Origin: Athripsodes cinereus
Lineage: Eukaryota > Arthropoda > Insecta > Trichoptera > Leptoceridae
NCBI GenBank assembly: GCA_947579605.1
Contig: OX388316.1
Span: forward strand, 14,077,290-14,141,289
DNA length: 64,000 bases
Direction of reading: 5' to 3'
Part shown: one piece after another, positions 35,555 to 47,000 of the stretch
Numbering within the stretch: the first letter of the stretch is position 1
Layout of the letters: each line of letters begins with the position of its first letter
Notes under the pieces: model-generated
Told to the model about the DNA's origin: nothing
Databases searched by the model: none
What the model saw: only the letters and a program-made list of their open reading frames with translations
Position numbers and translations under genes: made by a program

Positions 35555-35804
35555 ATATCGTCGTCGGTTCTATGAAACATCTTATGTGCTCTAAACCAAA
35601 TTTTACAGGAGATGCAAAAACTGTTTAAAAGTCCACAGATCAACAAATGTAATCAAATTTATATAAAACTTTGACGTTTTACTAGGATTTGATACTAAAT
35701 TTGATGAAATTTGTTGATCTGTGGACTTTTAAACAGTTAATTTGCGTCTCCTGTAAAATTTGGTTTGGAGCACATAAGAGGGCTCATAGAACCGACGACG
35801 ATAT
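35555..35804. mobile_element. Foldback element (MITE), 250 bp
   Basis: The ends ATATCGTCGTCGGTTCTATG and its complement enclose arms of about 100 bp that pair almost perfectly. The arms include ACCAAATTTTACAGGAGA and GTCCACAGATCAACAAAT. The loop is about 50 bp. There is no coding capacity and no tidy target duplication. The ends do not match those of the TIR element at 2551 beyond ATATCG. Confidence 0.85.
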
Positions 35805-35879
35805 GTATTACTTTTACTTAAATTTTTATATCCTCCGTGCCTTTATTTTTCGAACAAGGAATTAATGACCTGTGTACGA

Positions 35880-36120
35880 ATCTTTAAAACATCAGGGACA
35901 CGGTCCTGCTCATCACAATCGAGGAGGGTAAGATCGAAGGCAGAAATGGTAAAGGCTGACCAAGAGACACCTTTATGGATCAAGTGAAGAAGGACATGAA
36001 TTGTGGCACATACGTAGAATTAAAGAGACTAACAGTAAATAAGGAGGAATGGAGAATAAAATCCAAACTCGTTGCGGATCAACGCAATTGAAACCCACTA
36101 AGAAATGAAATGAAAAAAAA
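35880..36120 (+). pseudogene. LINE-C C-terminal fragment
   Basis: Reads LLITIEEGKIEGRNGKG, stop, PRDTFMDQVKKDMNCGTYVE, LKRLTVNKEEWRIKSKLVAD and a terminal stop. One stop replaces the expected Arg of GRGRPRD. It is collinear with the 60.5 kb copy and truncated at its 5' side. Confidence 0.85.
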
Positions 36121-37090
36121 ATTAAAATGATATATTTTTATCTTTTAGTTTAAGTATGGACTATACGTCTTTTATTATTTGTAGAATAATTTGTGACGTT
36201 GAAGTTTTGTTCCTATTCACATAAAAATGTTAAAACTGCAAAGAAAACAAAATGTTGATTCACAAAAATAATAAGCCTTTATTCACAATAAAACCGTAAT
36301 AAAACTGTTAAAAATATTTATATCAAGATGATACTATAAAAATATCGTCATTTTCTCAAATTTATAAATAGAGAAATTTGGGATGATAAATATATAGCTT
36401 AAATGGGGCTTAAATCTAGTATATATTTTCCTTAGACGATAATTCAGATAAAATCTCACACACTACATAATATTTTGTTTGTTTGTATATTGCACCCACT
36501 AGGTAGGTAGGTACCTTTTCACTGCAGTAACACAGTCTCGGTAGCGAAGATTCATAAATAAGATTATTACTACTACACACTGAGAGAATTATTATTGTAA
36601 GGCAAACAAATTTATGCACACCTTTGTAATAAGTTATCATAATATTACACACATAGCAACATACCACCTTCCTTTATTATATCAAAATGAAATGTGAAGC
36701 TACCTTATTTGATGTTGCCATAGGTTTATTGTACTTACTACATCCTTTTACGCATAATTTACAATATGTTTTCCAATCCCGCAAGTCAGTCGAAGAATTT
36801 TCAATTTTTTTCGTAGTTTATGTCGTGATTTGCACAGAGAAGACAACTTGCGTGTTTATTACGTACAGTTAGTCGAATATCTACCCCATTTTTAGAGAAT
36901 GTTGTGACGATATAGATGATAATGATAAATTCAGTGCTCTTCTTGGGATAAGATGGAAAAAAATGATTCATTAAAAACAATTCTGCGACAATCCAATCAC
37001 CTCTTCCTACGACATTTCTAACGATTAGGTAGGAAATTTGCAACTAGTGTTTTTTTTCTACTGTAGATTATAAATCTTGAAAGAGAAGTC
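36121..37090. other. AT-rich stretch, no firm gene
   Basis: Minus frames around 37043-36680 contain CxxC pairs (CLLC, then YCKLC after a frame change) but no complete zinc-finger pattern. They are recorded as unassigned. Confidence 0.35.
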
Positions 37091-37315
37091 TTTCAACTTT
37101 TCAGGTCATTCTTATCAGGCGTCGCAGGACCCGTCATCTGGAACCGACTCCCCGAGGACCTCCGTAAAAACCAGCCGATTACAACGTCCAGGAGCAAGCT
37201 GAAGACTTCGCTCTTCCAACATAGTTTCCCGCGCCCTTGAGATGGATGCTCCATTAAACGGCGCCGAATAAATCATCCAATATAATAATAATAATAATAA
37301 TTCTAAATCTGACCA
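37091..37315 (+). pseudogene. LINE-D (CR1/L2-like) C-terminus and 3' tail
   Basis: Plus reading: SFLSGVAGPVIWNRLPEDLR, KNQPITTSRSKLKTSLFQHS, FPRP and a stop near 37240. The 3' part has ATTAAACGGCGCCGAATAAA and a (TAA)n microsatellite tail at about 37285-37302, as expected for CR1/L2-type LINEs. It is a 5'-truncated copy. Confidence 0.85.
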
Positions 37316-37740
37316 AATAAGTCGAAAGACGTCTCTCTCACAATTTATATATAATCTATAGTAAAAAGAAACACTTGTTTCAATTTACATAATTATGGAA
37401 TTCCACTACGTGTGCACCGACACAATTAATAATTTCTCACGATGTTTTCGATCTTAGGCCTAGTTTAAATTCTCTTCTCGGTAGCACATGATTTCGAGAC
37501 TATCTGAGGTATATTTTTATACTGATAGTCGAGTCTGGATACACGTGATAAAAATACAGCAACACAATATACAACTCACTTACATCGACTGCATCTTCGT
37601 CTAATAAATTATTCTTATTTTTGTTTGCTTTTTATTTTTATTCACACAGATGCTGGCTTTGATTATACTTGTATCTACCTTCACATCAACGTTGCTTGAT
37701 TCTTTGAATCATTGCAATATGAATAGATATCATTTTTTTA
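37316..37740. other. AT-rich stretch, no gene seen
   Basis: Nothing recognised. Confidence 0.45.
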
Positions 37741-37905
37741 ATATGCCTATAATGATCGTACAGCCATGAGCCAGTACACTCGCTTCATGCAATAAACTTG
37801 GTGTACCAATAAGAAACAAAATATTCAGGATGATTGGCACATCTCATCGTTGAATTAAACATTTTTGTAATATTTTACGAACGCCTGACTTTTACGTAGA
37901 TCTCT
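37741..37905 (-). repeat. Rep-A copy, minus strand, diverged
   Basis: Minus blocks: GTCAGGCGTTCGTAAAAT, AATTCAACGATGAGATG, ATCATCCTGAATATTTTG and TTGGTACACCAAGTTTATTG. The 3' end is poorly conserved. Confidence 0.6.
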
Positions 37906-38575
37906 TATTAATACCCTAAGGCTTTACAAAGCACACTCAATAGAAAGGTAAGTTAAATAAATAACTACCTGGTACTAATAAAATGCCAAAAAATTGTTTC
38001 CATTGTGTTACTGCATATTTACGAATTGTAGTTGATCAGCTGGTTACCTCATTTATGGGAGACTCCATGATGGTGCAGATAGATAGATAAGAATTACTCA
38101 GAAAGTCGTAGATAAGTAAATAAATTGTAGGAATAAATAAAAACCATTCTCGTCATGTTGATATTACTACTGTTACTGAATTTTTAATGCAGATATGAAT
38201 TTTCCAGAAAAACTACTGTCATTCACAACGTTTTTCATTTTTCATGCGCTAAATATACTCACTTTTCTTCTTAAGTGTGGGTGGTTTAATTAATGATATA
38301 GATACATTGAAATGAAAGAAAATACTCCTTCAGATAAATGTTCCAAAAATATTGTTTCTTTACGTTAAATAAATATATATGAATAATAATATCAACCAAC
38401 GTAGTGAAGATATTTATTCAAGACATAAAATTAATTAAATAAATTAAATTATAATTTATAACATTATTATTCTTCGTATTTATAAAATTATTTTATAATA
38501 TTCCCAAGTTAACTCCATTCACAAAAATTACACGACATGCTAGAAGTGCATTGGACGTTATCCATATGGGAAATA
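37906..38575. other. AT-rich stretch, no gene seen
   Basis: Nothing recognised. Confidence 0.45.
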
Positions 38576-40331
38576 TTAACACTAAACCTACCGACATTTT
38601 ATGTATACCTATTCCTACCACGAGCGGTCAAATGACCGCTTCAAAAAAATAAATATATATCATTAGTATAGAACTTTTTTTTTTGCTAATTGGATAGTAA
38701 AAACATATTTTTGTTCTATTTAGAAAAGTTTTATGCACATTTATGCATTTTTAGCATATTTTTTACATATTACAGAATTTACTATTTTGCGTCGCATATT
38801 TTCCACATACGTAAGTAATTTTAACTTTTTCACAAATTGACCTAATAATATCTTATTTGATAAGATTTCCATCCAGATGAATCTATAAATGTATTTGTTC
38901 TTGTTTCTGATGAACATTCTTGGCGTAGCTGTGTCTCTTTCTGACATTTGGTCTTCTTGTGCCAACTGAAATAAAAATTATTCCTTCGAAATTTCTTCAC
39001 CCGTAATTTCCTTATATTACATCCAAGCATTTATCCCGGTATTGAAAAGTACCTATAAAGGTATTTTTAACATTTAGATTTTACACCATACTTTCTGGCC
39101 ATTTAAGTTCCCCAAGTGAGGCTGATGGTTCTCTTTCTTTGTCTCTTCCCAAATATGGAGAACCGTTTACTATGTACTTACTCACAACTTATATCGAAAG
39201 AGAACCAAAATCTTATACCAAATTTGTCCGATTTATTGGGCAAGTATAGAGTTAATCTACGACGTGCTTTTATTAGGAAATAATTGTTCATCTATGGAGA
39301 GACAAATGCTCCTGGGTTATAACAGTTTTGACTGTTTTCGATGAAATGGAACCAAACTTGAGAGATGAAAGCAAACTCATCGTTTTGTAGGCATTAGCTA
39401 CTTTGACTTCTATTGTAAAACCAAACAAATCTCTAAAATGATTTCTATAAATTCAGTTCGGTTTATAGTTGTCGAGGAAAATAACGAACTCCATTTCTTA
39501 TTCCATAAATATGATACTTAGATACATATTTTTAGGCACAAGCTAGACATTAGTTTCAATCGCTTGTTTGTTCATACTAGAGGTCTTCAAACTTTTTTGT
39601 TTCACAGACCACTCGCCATATTTTTCGGTTTTGGCTAGACCTAACCATACTTGATATTAATAATTTATACATTTATCAACTTCAAATGCATTTCTGACAT
39701 CTGGTATAATGTAACTCACATTGAAAGATTGTTCTTCAATAGTGCTTATTCCGATCAGTTCCTTTTTCTAATGACAATTTCTCTTCGTATTGACAACACT
39801 CATTTCTGCGATTATGTAAAAAAATAGGTATTATTTGTATATGTGGATGATTCCATGGAGTGCCAAAAGTAAAATCAAGTCCTGTTTGTATGATATCCAT
39901 TATCGTTGACCCCCATTTTCTTTTCATAAACCCCCACTTTTTTCCGCCGACATGGACTCTTTGTAGGTATTCTTAGACCTCTTGAAGTCGATATTGATCA
40001 CTTTGGGAATCATTGGTTAACGCTGTAGATCCACAACTACACCACGGACTTATAAAACTTTTTTCATTTGTACACTTTCCGAAAAATAAAGTAGTTAATA
40101 ACAGGAATTGTTCAAAAGGTCAAATGACCGCTCGTGGTAGACTAGACATGCAATAAAAAAAAATCAGAAACTAAAAAATAAAAAAAGTTGTGAATATTCA
40201 AAAATGGAATATATCCATATTATAGGAAAAGTCAGAAAGTTACATGTCGATACAGCAACGTTATGTACAAGAAATTCTAAACGAAATTTCAAAAACGGTC
40301 ATTTGACCGCGCTCGGTAGGTTTAGTGTTAA
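38576..40331 (-). mobile_element. piggyBac-like transposon, decayed
   Basis: Flanked by TTAA on both sides (38576-38579 and 40328-40331), the target site of piggyBac transposases. The ends CACTAAACCTACCGA (38580-38594) and, inverted, TCGGTAGGTTTAGTG (40313-40327) are perfect terminal inverted repeats. A palindromic motif GCGGTCAAATGACCGC lies 44 bp inside the left end (38624-38639), and variants lie near the right end (about 40119-40132 and 40296-40310). Between them a transposase relic is readable on the minus strand. Total length is about 1.75 kb. Confidence 0.9.
38740..39930 (-). pseudogene. piggyBac-like transposase, relic
   Basis: Minus translation is split over several frames. Recognisable pieces include a start region MKRKWGSTIMDI... 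(39927 onward), EFVIFLDNY (about 39495), then across frames EHLSLHR, NNYFLIKA, YLPNKSDKFGIRFW and VSKYIVNGSPYLG (about 39215-39150). These follow the piggyBac order DEQLxPxKG/A...YMPNKPxKFGIKxW...Y..N..PYLGK. A C-terminal Cys-containing segment (TYVCGKYATQNSKFC) lies near 38800. Numerous stops and frameshifts show it cannot make an active enzyme. The minus frames 38741-38965, 38842-39030 and 39736-39927 are parts of this relic. Confidence 0.75.
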
Positions 40332-40489
40332 GTGATGAAATTTACTCATCTCCCTTAGGAATTTAGCATTTTTATTGCATTGACCTGCCTAAGTAACATG
40401 TTTTTATGCTGAGTTGTATATTCAGGTAGGTACCTACGGCACATTTTTTTACATTTAAGTGAATTAAAATATCATAACCTTTATATGAA

Positions 40490-40795
40490 AAAAGTGGATG
40501 AACGTGGATAAATGCAGTGTGGATGCGATCGCCGAAATGAATAGTCGATAAAACGTTGCATGATAGAGTGAGCAATGAGGATATTAGAAGAATGAACAGA
40601 AACAAAAAAAATTGTGGATAGAATGCGTGTAAATACGATAGTTTGGACATGTAGATCGAGTGGATGATGGAAAAATTACAAAGAGGATTATTGTACTTAC
40701 CTGAAAAGGAGATGTGATAAATCGCGGGCGTCCCGAAACCACGTGGATCAAATTCTGAAGAATTAATCTCCTTTGCCTGCTTATCACCATCCTTA
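40490..40795 (+). pseudogene. LINE-B fragment
   Basis: DNA matches the LINE-B copies: GGATAAATGCAGTGTGGATG, AGAGTGAGCAATGAGGATAT, AGAATGCGTGTAAATACG, GGACATGTAGATCGAGTGGA and CGCGGGCGTCCCGAAACCAC. Reading frames are broken in several places. A stretch of the C-terminus before CTCCTTTGCCTGC is deleted. Confidence 0.75.
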
Positions 40796-41070
40796 CCTCA
40801 TAATTCGAAGTGAAACATAAATATTGAGTAATTTTATTATGCGCAACTCATCTAGTTATTTAAATCAATGGTTAACTCATAGTTTATCATTGCCAACGTC
40901 TAAATGTGTGATGCAGAGATAGCCATCTTTGGGATAATTGTAAGATACCATTTCAAACAGCCAACCACTCACACACAGCACACATTTATTGCATACAATT
41001 ATTATTCACAAATCCTACGTAATTTCAAAGCTTATACAAATATAAATTTACCTCTCAAGTTGACACTTGG

Positions 41071-41283
41071 TTGAACGCTATGCATTTTAGTTTTATTGTG
41101 CTTTTTGTCCTTTCAATTGCAATTGAAAACAGCCACCCAGCGATATCCAAGATAATTAATTTTCTTATAGCTTCTAACAATCTTTGTTTGTCAAGATTTC
41201 ATAATCTGCAATACGAAATGTCTAAGCTCATTTATTGTACTTTTTTCATATTGCTACTCCGCGGAGTCCTCACCAAAGAATAG
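41071..41283 (+). other. Small open frame with signal-like N-terminus, doubtful
   Basis: Seventy codons beginning MNAMHFSFIVLFVLSIAI, which looks like a secretion signal core, followed by a Ser/Asn-rich remainder with a second hydrophobic stretch (YCTFFILLLRG). A TATAAAT word at 41041 lies only 30 bp before the ATG, so no leader would remain. It ends where a Rep-A copy begins. Hydrophobic frames are common by chance in AT-rich DNA, so I do not call it a gene. Confidence 0.12.
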
Positions 41284-41460
41284 GCCTCGAACTCTTATCG
41301 AGTGCTCTGTAATAGGCAGGTGAGACATTCAACATCTGCAATTCAGGAGTGAGAGATATACCGCATCCTACACATATTTTGCTGCTGGCAGAGAGGGGAA
41401 GACCAGCTTATTTATTCCGCTGGCTGGTCCATTTTCGGGAAAGGCAGTGATGGTAAAAAT
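41284..41460 (+). repeat. Rep-A copy, near full length
   Basis: Blocks in order: CTTATCGAGTGCTCTGTAAT, AGGCAGGTGAGACATTCAAC, ATCTGCAATTCAGGAGTGAG, ACCGCATCCTACAC, GCAGAGAGGGGAAGACCAGC, CGCTGGCTGGTCC and GGCAGTGATGGTA. It defines the 5' part of the family together with the copies at 23.6 and 51.7 kb. Confidence 0.65.
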
Positions 41461-42210
41461 AAAAAGAAATAGAATTTCATATTGTTTTTATAAAATCATC
41501 ACGTAACTTCTTTCTAACGATAACTTACTTTGTCATGATAGTTATAGGTTCTGACTTAAATTTAAATATGGGTGCAATAAGTAAATGATTAAATTTAGTA
41601 CAAATTATCTCATATATTTTGAAATTGGTGGTCTAACCTTTAAAATATCATTCTTTAATAAGTTGTGTTTGTGATTCAATTTTTACTACTTGCTTTCATG
41701 TCGTGGTACACGTTTCGTTCTCTTCATAAATCATTACTTTTGCAACGAACTAGAAATATTGAGTTAGTAAGATAAAATCTCATCTTTGTTAGTTATTGTT
41801 TATCCAACATAAGTCTTTGCTAATAGAAAGAAAGGGGAATAACGAATTTGAAAGTCAGTACTTCTATTAGATGATATTATGTTTATTCGGGATTAGGTTT
41901 GTTTGAAGAAAATCAGTTATGTTTCCATTTCTTGGTAGACGAACATAATGGTATCTCATTCGCTGGAATCTGAGATGTCCTATCCATGTGAACTCTTAAA
42001 ACCGCCTTCTTTTTCTGCTCCAGCGCACAGTTTTTTTAGATTCACATATTTTATAATTTATTTATTTTTTATTACGTTATTAATCAAAATGGAAGCAAAT
42101 CCATTCACATGGGTCCAGTAACAGCATCACTGCAAAGTCTACTTGTCAAAATTCAAAAAAAATACTTGGAGGATTCAATAGGTATTAATTTATTAAAATT
42201 ATTACTGAAC
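41461..42210. other. AT-rich stretch, no firm gene
   Basis: A non-random patch at 41910-42030 could encode, on the minus strand, WIGHLRFQRM, reminiscent of a LINE RT tail, but it is too short to assign. Confidence 0.35.
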
Positions 42211-42265
42211 TCCATAGACCAATATACCTAAAATCGATGCGATTTTAGTTATATTGGTCTATGGA
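42211..42265. repeat. 55 bp hairpin
   Basis: Arms of 25 bp, TCCATAGACCAATATACC... and its complement, pair with a single mismatch around a 5 nt loop (GATGC). It is small enough for a precursor-microRNA-like fold but is more likely a MITE remnant or simple palindrome. No second copy was noticed. Confidence 0.7.
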
Positions 42266-43734
42266 TTTCCACCGATCTTGTCAAGTAATTTTCTAACTAA
42301 CAATTTGAATTACGAACTTGTAATGGAATAATAATACATTAAATAAAGATACATTTATAGAAAATATCGTCTGAGGGTTCAGTCATTTATTGTATTTATT
42401 TATTTAATGTACTGGGAATAAGGAATTATTTATTGTTTTATTTTTATCAAATGAGTCATCAGTTAAATTGAGAATAAATCCATGAACGGTATACAGCCAA
42501 ATCGTGCTGATAGATTTATCATAATATCATGTAATAAAGCAAAGAAATCCTCATAAGAAGGAGATTCCTACTTCAATATCAAACTCGTAAACCATAAAGA
42601 CAGCTGCACTTGCAGTAGGTACATTACATTACTTACCAGTTCTTACTGGGAACAACACAATGTTTAAGTACGTTTGATTTTATGTGCCGATGAAGTTTTT
42701 ATTTCTTCCAGTGAAATCATTTGACTGCAAACGTGTAATAATATTTTGTAAAAAACAATTGAATCACGAATCGTGGAATAGGTACATATGTCTCATAGTA
42801 TACGAGTACGTATTAATTCTTTAGAAACACAAATTACAAGACAAGTTCCAATTTCAAATGTTTTTTAAAAGGTTATTATAAAATTATCAACTTGAGTTAA
42901 TTGGAAGAAATCGTATTATTGGGAAATCTCATTGTCTATTGTTTTTATGAATTGTAATTATAATTTTGTATATAATTGTAATCACTGTATATTTATAAAT
43001 TTCCTCTTAATTAATTTATGAACAATACATACAAACTTCTCCAAAATATTACATTAATTTACCTACTAATGTAATGTTGCTGCGATAGCGCTGAAAATTT
43101 TCGTTAATAATTTTGAAAATGTAAAATATTAATTTTAAAAACACTAATATTTTCAACTATGATATTATTCATTTAAAAAATTGATGATGAAATACATAAA
43201 GCATCCTCAGAGCAAGAGTTACTTGAAACTAAAAAAACAGATCAAACTAATACCTATACGCAATAAAGTTTGAAATGTTGGATAAAATACAAGGAATGTT
43301 TAAAATGATTAGTGAAAAATATGTAGGAGTATTATCGTATTAATAATTTTATTACAAGAAAGTCATTCAACCATCGCATCGATTCATTGTCAAATTCTCA
43401 CTACGAATCACACAATAAAATTACGTATATCTAATATAAATATTATTATTAACTTCCAAGTTACTCACGCTGCTTGGCAGTAGGATTAATGAGTTACATG
43501 AGAAAGGCCACCCGCAGTATAGGATAACTCCCATATAAAACAGCTTCATGTACCTACCTGCCTACATCGGGATTATTATCATTTGTAATAATTTGTCGTG
43601 TCTAGTCCTACATGGAAGAAGACAGAAGCAAATCTTTAGTATTAAATATTATTATGTAGTTGTACAGACACTCCTCTCTTCGAGAGATTATAATACATTT
43701 TGCATAATTATATTATGTTATTGTCAGAATATCT
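42266..43734. other. AT-rich stretch, no gene seen
   Basis: Nothing recognised. The frame at 43548-43757 runs into a repeat and looks random. Confidence 0.45.
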
Positions 43735-43865
43735 TAAGCAAGTGGGATATCCAGTAGACTTATAACTTACAATAAATATGCAAAACGTCCTCTCCTTGTT
43801 CCAAAAATAAAGATTCGGGATGAGTATAGTACCATTGTCGGATTGAAGTTGATGATTCTTTTATA
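43735..43865 (-). repeat. Rep-A copy, minus strand
   Basis: Minus blocks: ATCAACTTCAATCCGACAAT, CTCATCCCGAATCTTTATTT, GGAACAAGGAGAGGACGTT and CTACTGGATATCCCACTTG. Confidence 0.65.
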
Positions 43866-43899
43866 TATCATATTTAAAAAAATATATTAAATTTATTCA

Positions 43900-44040
43900 T
43901 TCAACATCTTCAACTCAACAATGAGGTTTGCCACCCATCCTGAATGTCTTAACTATTATTGACACGGAATGTCTGCTACATGCAATTAATCCACTGGCTC
44001 CCCCACTTGTGGGGAATGCCGTGATGGCACGAATGAATGA
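43900..44040 (+). repeat. Rep-A copy, plus strand
   Basis: ACATCTTCAACTCAACAATG, GCCACCCATCCTGAATGTCT, GACACGGAATGTCTGCTAC, CACTGGCTCCCCCACTTGTG and GGAATGCCGTGATGGCACGA, then GAATGAATGA. It lies head to head with the minus-strand copy just upstream. Confidence 0.75.
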
Positions 44041-47000
44041 TTTTTCATGATTTCAGGGATTTCGCAGCTTATTACAAATAGTTACATTCTCAATCTCAAT
44101 CAATTCATTTATGTAAAACGATTACATATTTTTTTGCAAACGTTCTTATTTACCTATAGTTTTCTTTTTTAATTTTCGCAAACACGCAGTTTTTACAATA
44201 TACCTATAGTACAAATAGATAAAAAAAAGTCGGCACATAAACCAGCAAAGTTTGCTTACACATTACAAAATAAATCTTACCAAGTGCCTACATTCTACAG
44301 TGAAACAAAATAAAAGAACTTGAGATTTTTTTGTAAATGTATCATGTAAAAATAATCATAGCATACGAGTATATTAATTAAATGACACTACTACTAGCGC
44401 CTTCTATTGGCAGAAGAACGAATAACTAACGTGGAAGTAGAACACGGAGATGGTTAGTATGTATATGTATAATAATATATTTTATATGTTGTTGCATTGT
44501 TTTGATTATTTTCATTTTATTTGATACAATCCAGCAGTTGATTTGAACAAATCCTCTCTGTCTTATTACAACACTAAAGCGCATTACTCTTACCCATTAT
44601 AATATCAAGATGTATATTCCATTTAAACGGTTTTCAAATTTTAGACGACTTCGTACTTGTACTTATTGTATTTTTTTGTAACGCTAGCGGAAAATACATT
44701 GACGACACGCTCTAAATGGTGACGGAGGACAGAAATAATTGTCGTCAGAGTAAAAAGGTTTTTATAGACATTTAGCAATTGATGAACATGAGCTGGAAGT
44801 TGAAGTGGGATGAACAGATTTTAAAACAAGTAGGTATATTATTTACTGCGAATGTGTTTGGGATGAATGTGGATAGTGTTAAAAAAAATTTAATTAAGCG
44901 TTTTTGACGACAGAAAAATATTAAAACTTCGAAATTAAATACTTATTTTCCAAATCATTGATTCAAGATACCCGACTTCTTTAATTTATAACAAACGATG
45001 GTTTGAGGATAAATTGCATCTATTATCAATAAACCTGTCTTCTATGGTAATCTGAAATATTTATGGAGAAGAAAGTCGATATCAGGGCAGAAAAAAAATA
45101 AAATGTTAAATTCAAAATCGTATATCTGAAATAGTGCATTTGAGAATTGATTGTATAGGTAAACACGTGAAACACTTTGTATTCTCCCCGTTATATAATA
45201 TAGCGGCCGTATCAAATATTCATTTTGATCCATGAAACAATTACAGTAGTAACGACTTATCAATTTGTTACCTCTACCGAGAATAATACCTACATACCTA
45301 TAATATGTAGGTACTTAACTGTAGAAATATATATATAGGTAGGTACCTCCGTACTCACCAATACCATGAATGGCTTAATAAAGGATTCTCTTTGCTTGGA
45401 TTTCTACATACTGAGTGTATTAAAGTAACAAAAGGTACTAAACGGATACATACTTAACACAACTCATATTATGTAGTTGGTAGTTTATTCTGTTCCGTTT
45501 TTTTTTCCCATATCAAACATGACCTGATACGAGAACGAGATGCGTATGGCGAACTAGTTTTCGTTGTATATTCCTTTCTCCCTTGGAGGACTATTGTTTT
45601 GGAAAGGATTTTCCTTTCGGGAGAATTTTAATGTTTCCACGCCATACAAGCACTGACGACTCTCAGACTTGCGCTGAACTTGAACTCTTATTAAAAACAC
45701 AACTCTAGATATTTGGTTTGAGTGTGCGGGTAAATAGGGCTCCATAACTCTTGAGATATCCGGGTGTCAGGTGGGTCTCTTTCCAATGATACGAGGTCAC
45801 TTTTTCTGTTTAAGATTGTGTCTTCTTACTTAGGACTAAACCTCTTCATTTGCATGTCATAGTTTTATGGTTTTTACGAACAACTTTCACCTAAAATTTG
45901 TTAACCATTTGCTCAGAGAAACTGATTGATGGCTAAATTTTTTTTTTCTTCTTAAGTCTATTTTTTCCGCTTTGTAAAAATAATGAGCAAAATCTGTTCC
46001 GTAAAGAACTGTTCTATTCTTATACAGCTACCTTGTTGTACAACATTTTACACTCTAATGTCGTTTTTCAGGACACATCATTCCTATAAAAATTATATAC
46101 GAGTAAGAGGTAAAAAATCATCATGAGTGGATGACATTAATTGTGCTCTTCGTGTGCTCCCAGAAGGAACTGGAAAAGGCAAAAGAAGAAGATGAAAAAT
46201 CTAATTTTGTTTGAAATAAAGCCTAAGTTGAATAAATAGTAAAGTAGGTATCTAATCAAAAAGTGTCACAGATGTTTTATGGATCCGATATAAAAACAAG
46301 ACGTTAATATACCGTAATAAAAATATCTTATCACTGGCAATTTATCCCATTTTCTGATACAATAATGATCACTTGAGTCCATAATATAGGTAGTGAATTA
46401 CGAAGGAAATGTAATCCATTTGTAAGTCAGACGAATGGTTATCGTTAACATCCCTCGTTAAATAATTTAACACCACTGACCAGAATAGACGCCCATCATG
46501 CGTCAAGTGTGTAAGGGGAAATAATTTATGAAGGTAGAGGAACATACGCTGAATTGATAACCTTACCACTTTTACAAATGGTATTCAAAGTTGTATTATT
46601 AATTATTTAAGATTTTACTAATGCTTCGCTCTTGGTGCGAAGGAAATTTGCGAATTGAATTTAAATTAAGTCATCAAGTGTGCTATCCAACATAACAAGA
46701 ATATAATGAAAAACATAAATGGACCCATGTATCGAATTTCAACAAAGTGTGAATACATTTTCTGGCATCCAGTAATTTGATGGCAGTGTTTCTGAATTTT
46801 GGGATATGAGATTGATATTTATGTCACTCAAATCATTTGCAGACGAGTAATTTAAAAATATGTTAGTTCGAAGGTTACACCAATTAATGTCAAAATTCTA
46901 TTATTTTTCTACATCATAACTTTTTCGTTAAATCTAGACGATACATAATATATACTAAACTTATCGTGTATTTATATTGTTAAAACATCACATCTGCATA

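Noticed and set aside
36680..37043. Minus frames with CLLC and YCKLC motifs, possibly a zinc finger.
   Set aside because: The Cys pairs are in different frames with stops between them, and no His partner pattern fits a known finger.
41910..42030. Minus reading WIGHLRFQRM, like the RT tail of LINEs.
   Set aside because: Too short and without the neighbouring motifs needed for assignment.
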